NCBI GenBank assembly: GCA_934154785.1
Contig: CAKPGL010000003.1
Coordinates: forward strand, 1 to 64,000
DNA length: 64,000 bases
Direction of reading: 5' to 3'
Origin: an uncultured Bacilli bacterium
GTDB lineage: Bacteria; Bacillota_I; Bacilli_A; RF39; UBA660
The translations under genes were made by a program, and so were the position numbers. Positions 63,987 to 64,000 of the stretch are shown here, piece after piece. Under the pieces are notes generated by a model. The model was not told the origin of the DNA. It did not search any database and worked only from the letters and a program-made list of their open reading frames with translations. Every line of letters begins with the position of its first letter. Position 1 is the stretch's first letter.

Positions 63987-64000
63987 TAAGAAATTATTCA

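Overview
The window is very AT-rich, uses the standard bacterial code (TGA is a stop, TGG is Trp) and is dense with genes, most on the minus strand. Spo0A, SpoVID, a YsxE/CotS-like kinase fold, SpmA/SpmB, a DacB/DacF-type carboxypeptidase and a GerA/GerC/GerB operon mark an endospore-forming Bacillota. Gene order echoes Bacillus (spoVID-ysxE with valS nearby; scpA-scpB ... dac-spmA-spmB-rluB with ferredoxin). The low GC, short proteins and small single-TM secreted proteins suggest a gut-type Bacilli lineage (Erysipelotrichales/RF39-like). That placement is inference.

Layout. 0-1 kb: a truncated collagen-like protein and a deleted methyltransferase. 1.1-5.6 kb: metK behind a SAM riboswitch, a pseudopilin, and valS behind a T-box. 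5.7-9.4 kb: an operon of two pilin-like proteins, LicD, a LicC-like nucleotidyltransferase and a capsule-type glycosyltransferase. 9.5-18.5 kb: deacetylases, spore-coat genes, lon and rny. 18.6-20.9 kb: a decayed serine-recombinase element bracketed by 184-bp direct repeats of the gpmI 3' end. 20.8-28.7 kb: gpmI, diacylglycerol kinase, spo0A, tpiA, a glycosyltransferase, a flippase-like protein and pgk. 28.8-31.3 kb: a large anchored protein with a HELMH metalloprotease motif.

31.4-43.5 kb looks like a mobile island of about 12 kb inserted in the 3' end of rlmD. A 12-bp core is shared by the rlmD end and a displaced rlmD-like tail at the far end. A large serine recombinase (frameshifted) lies beside the far end. 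The cargo is a tight six-gene operon: RSH (Rel-like) protein, AsnRS-like ligase, SAM methyltransferase, HisRS-like protein, P-loop kinase fused to an MccF-type S66 peptidase, and a second S66 peptidase. Two aminoacyl-adenylate-forming folds without tRNA-binding domains plus two MccF-type peptidases suggest aminoacyl-nucleotide chemistry (an antibiotic-like product with self-immunity, or detoxification). This is the best candidate here for an undescribed system. Decayed mob and rhuM genes fill the rest of the island.

43.5-64 kb: rlmD, the ger operon, ferredoxin, rluB, spmB-spmA-dac, a BRO-like remnant, an ABC-2 exporter, a lipoprotein, tRNA-Leu, scpB-scpA, tRNA-Ala, and a Tad-type pilus/secretion cluster that runs off the right edge.
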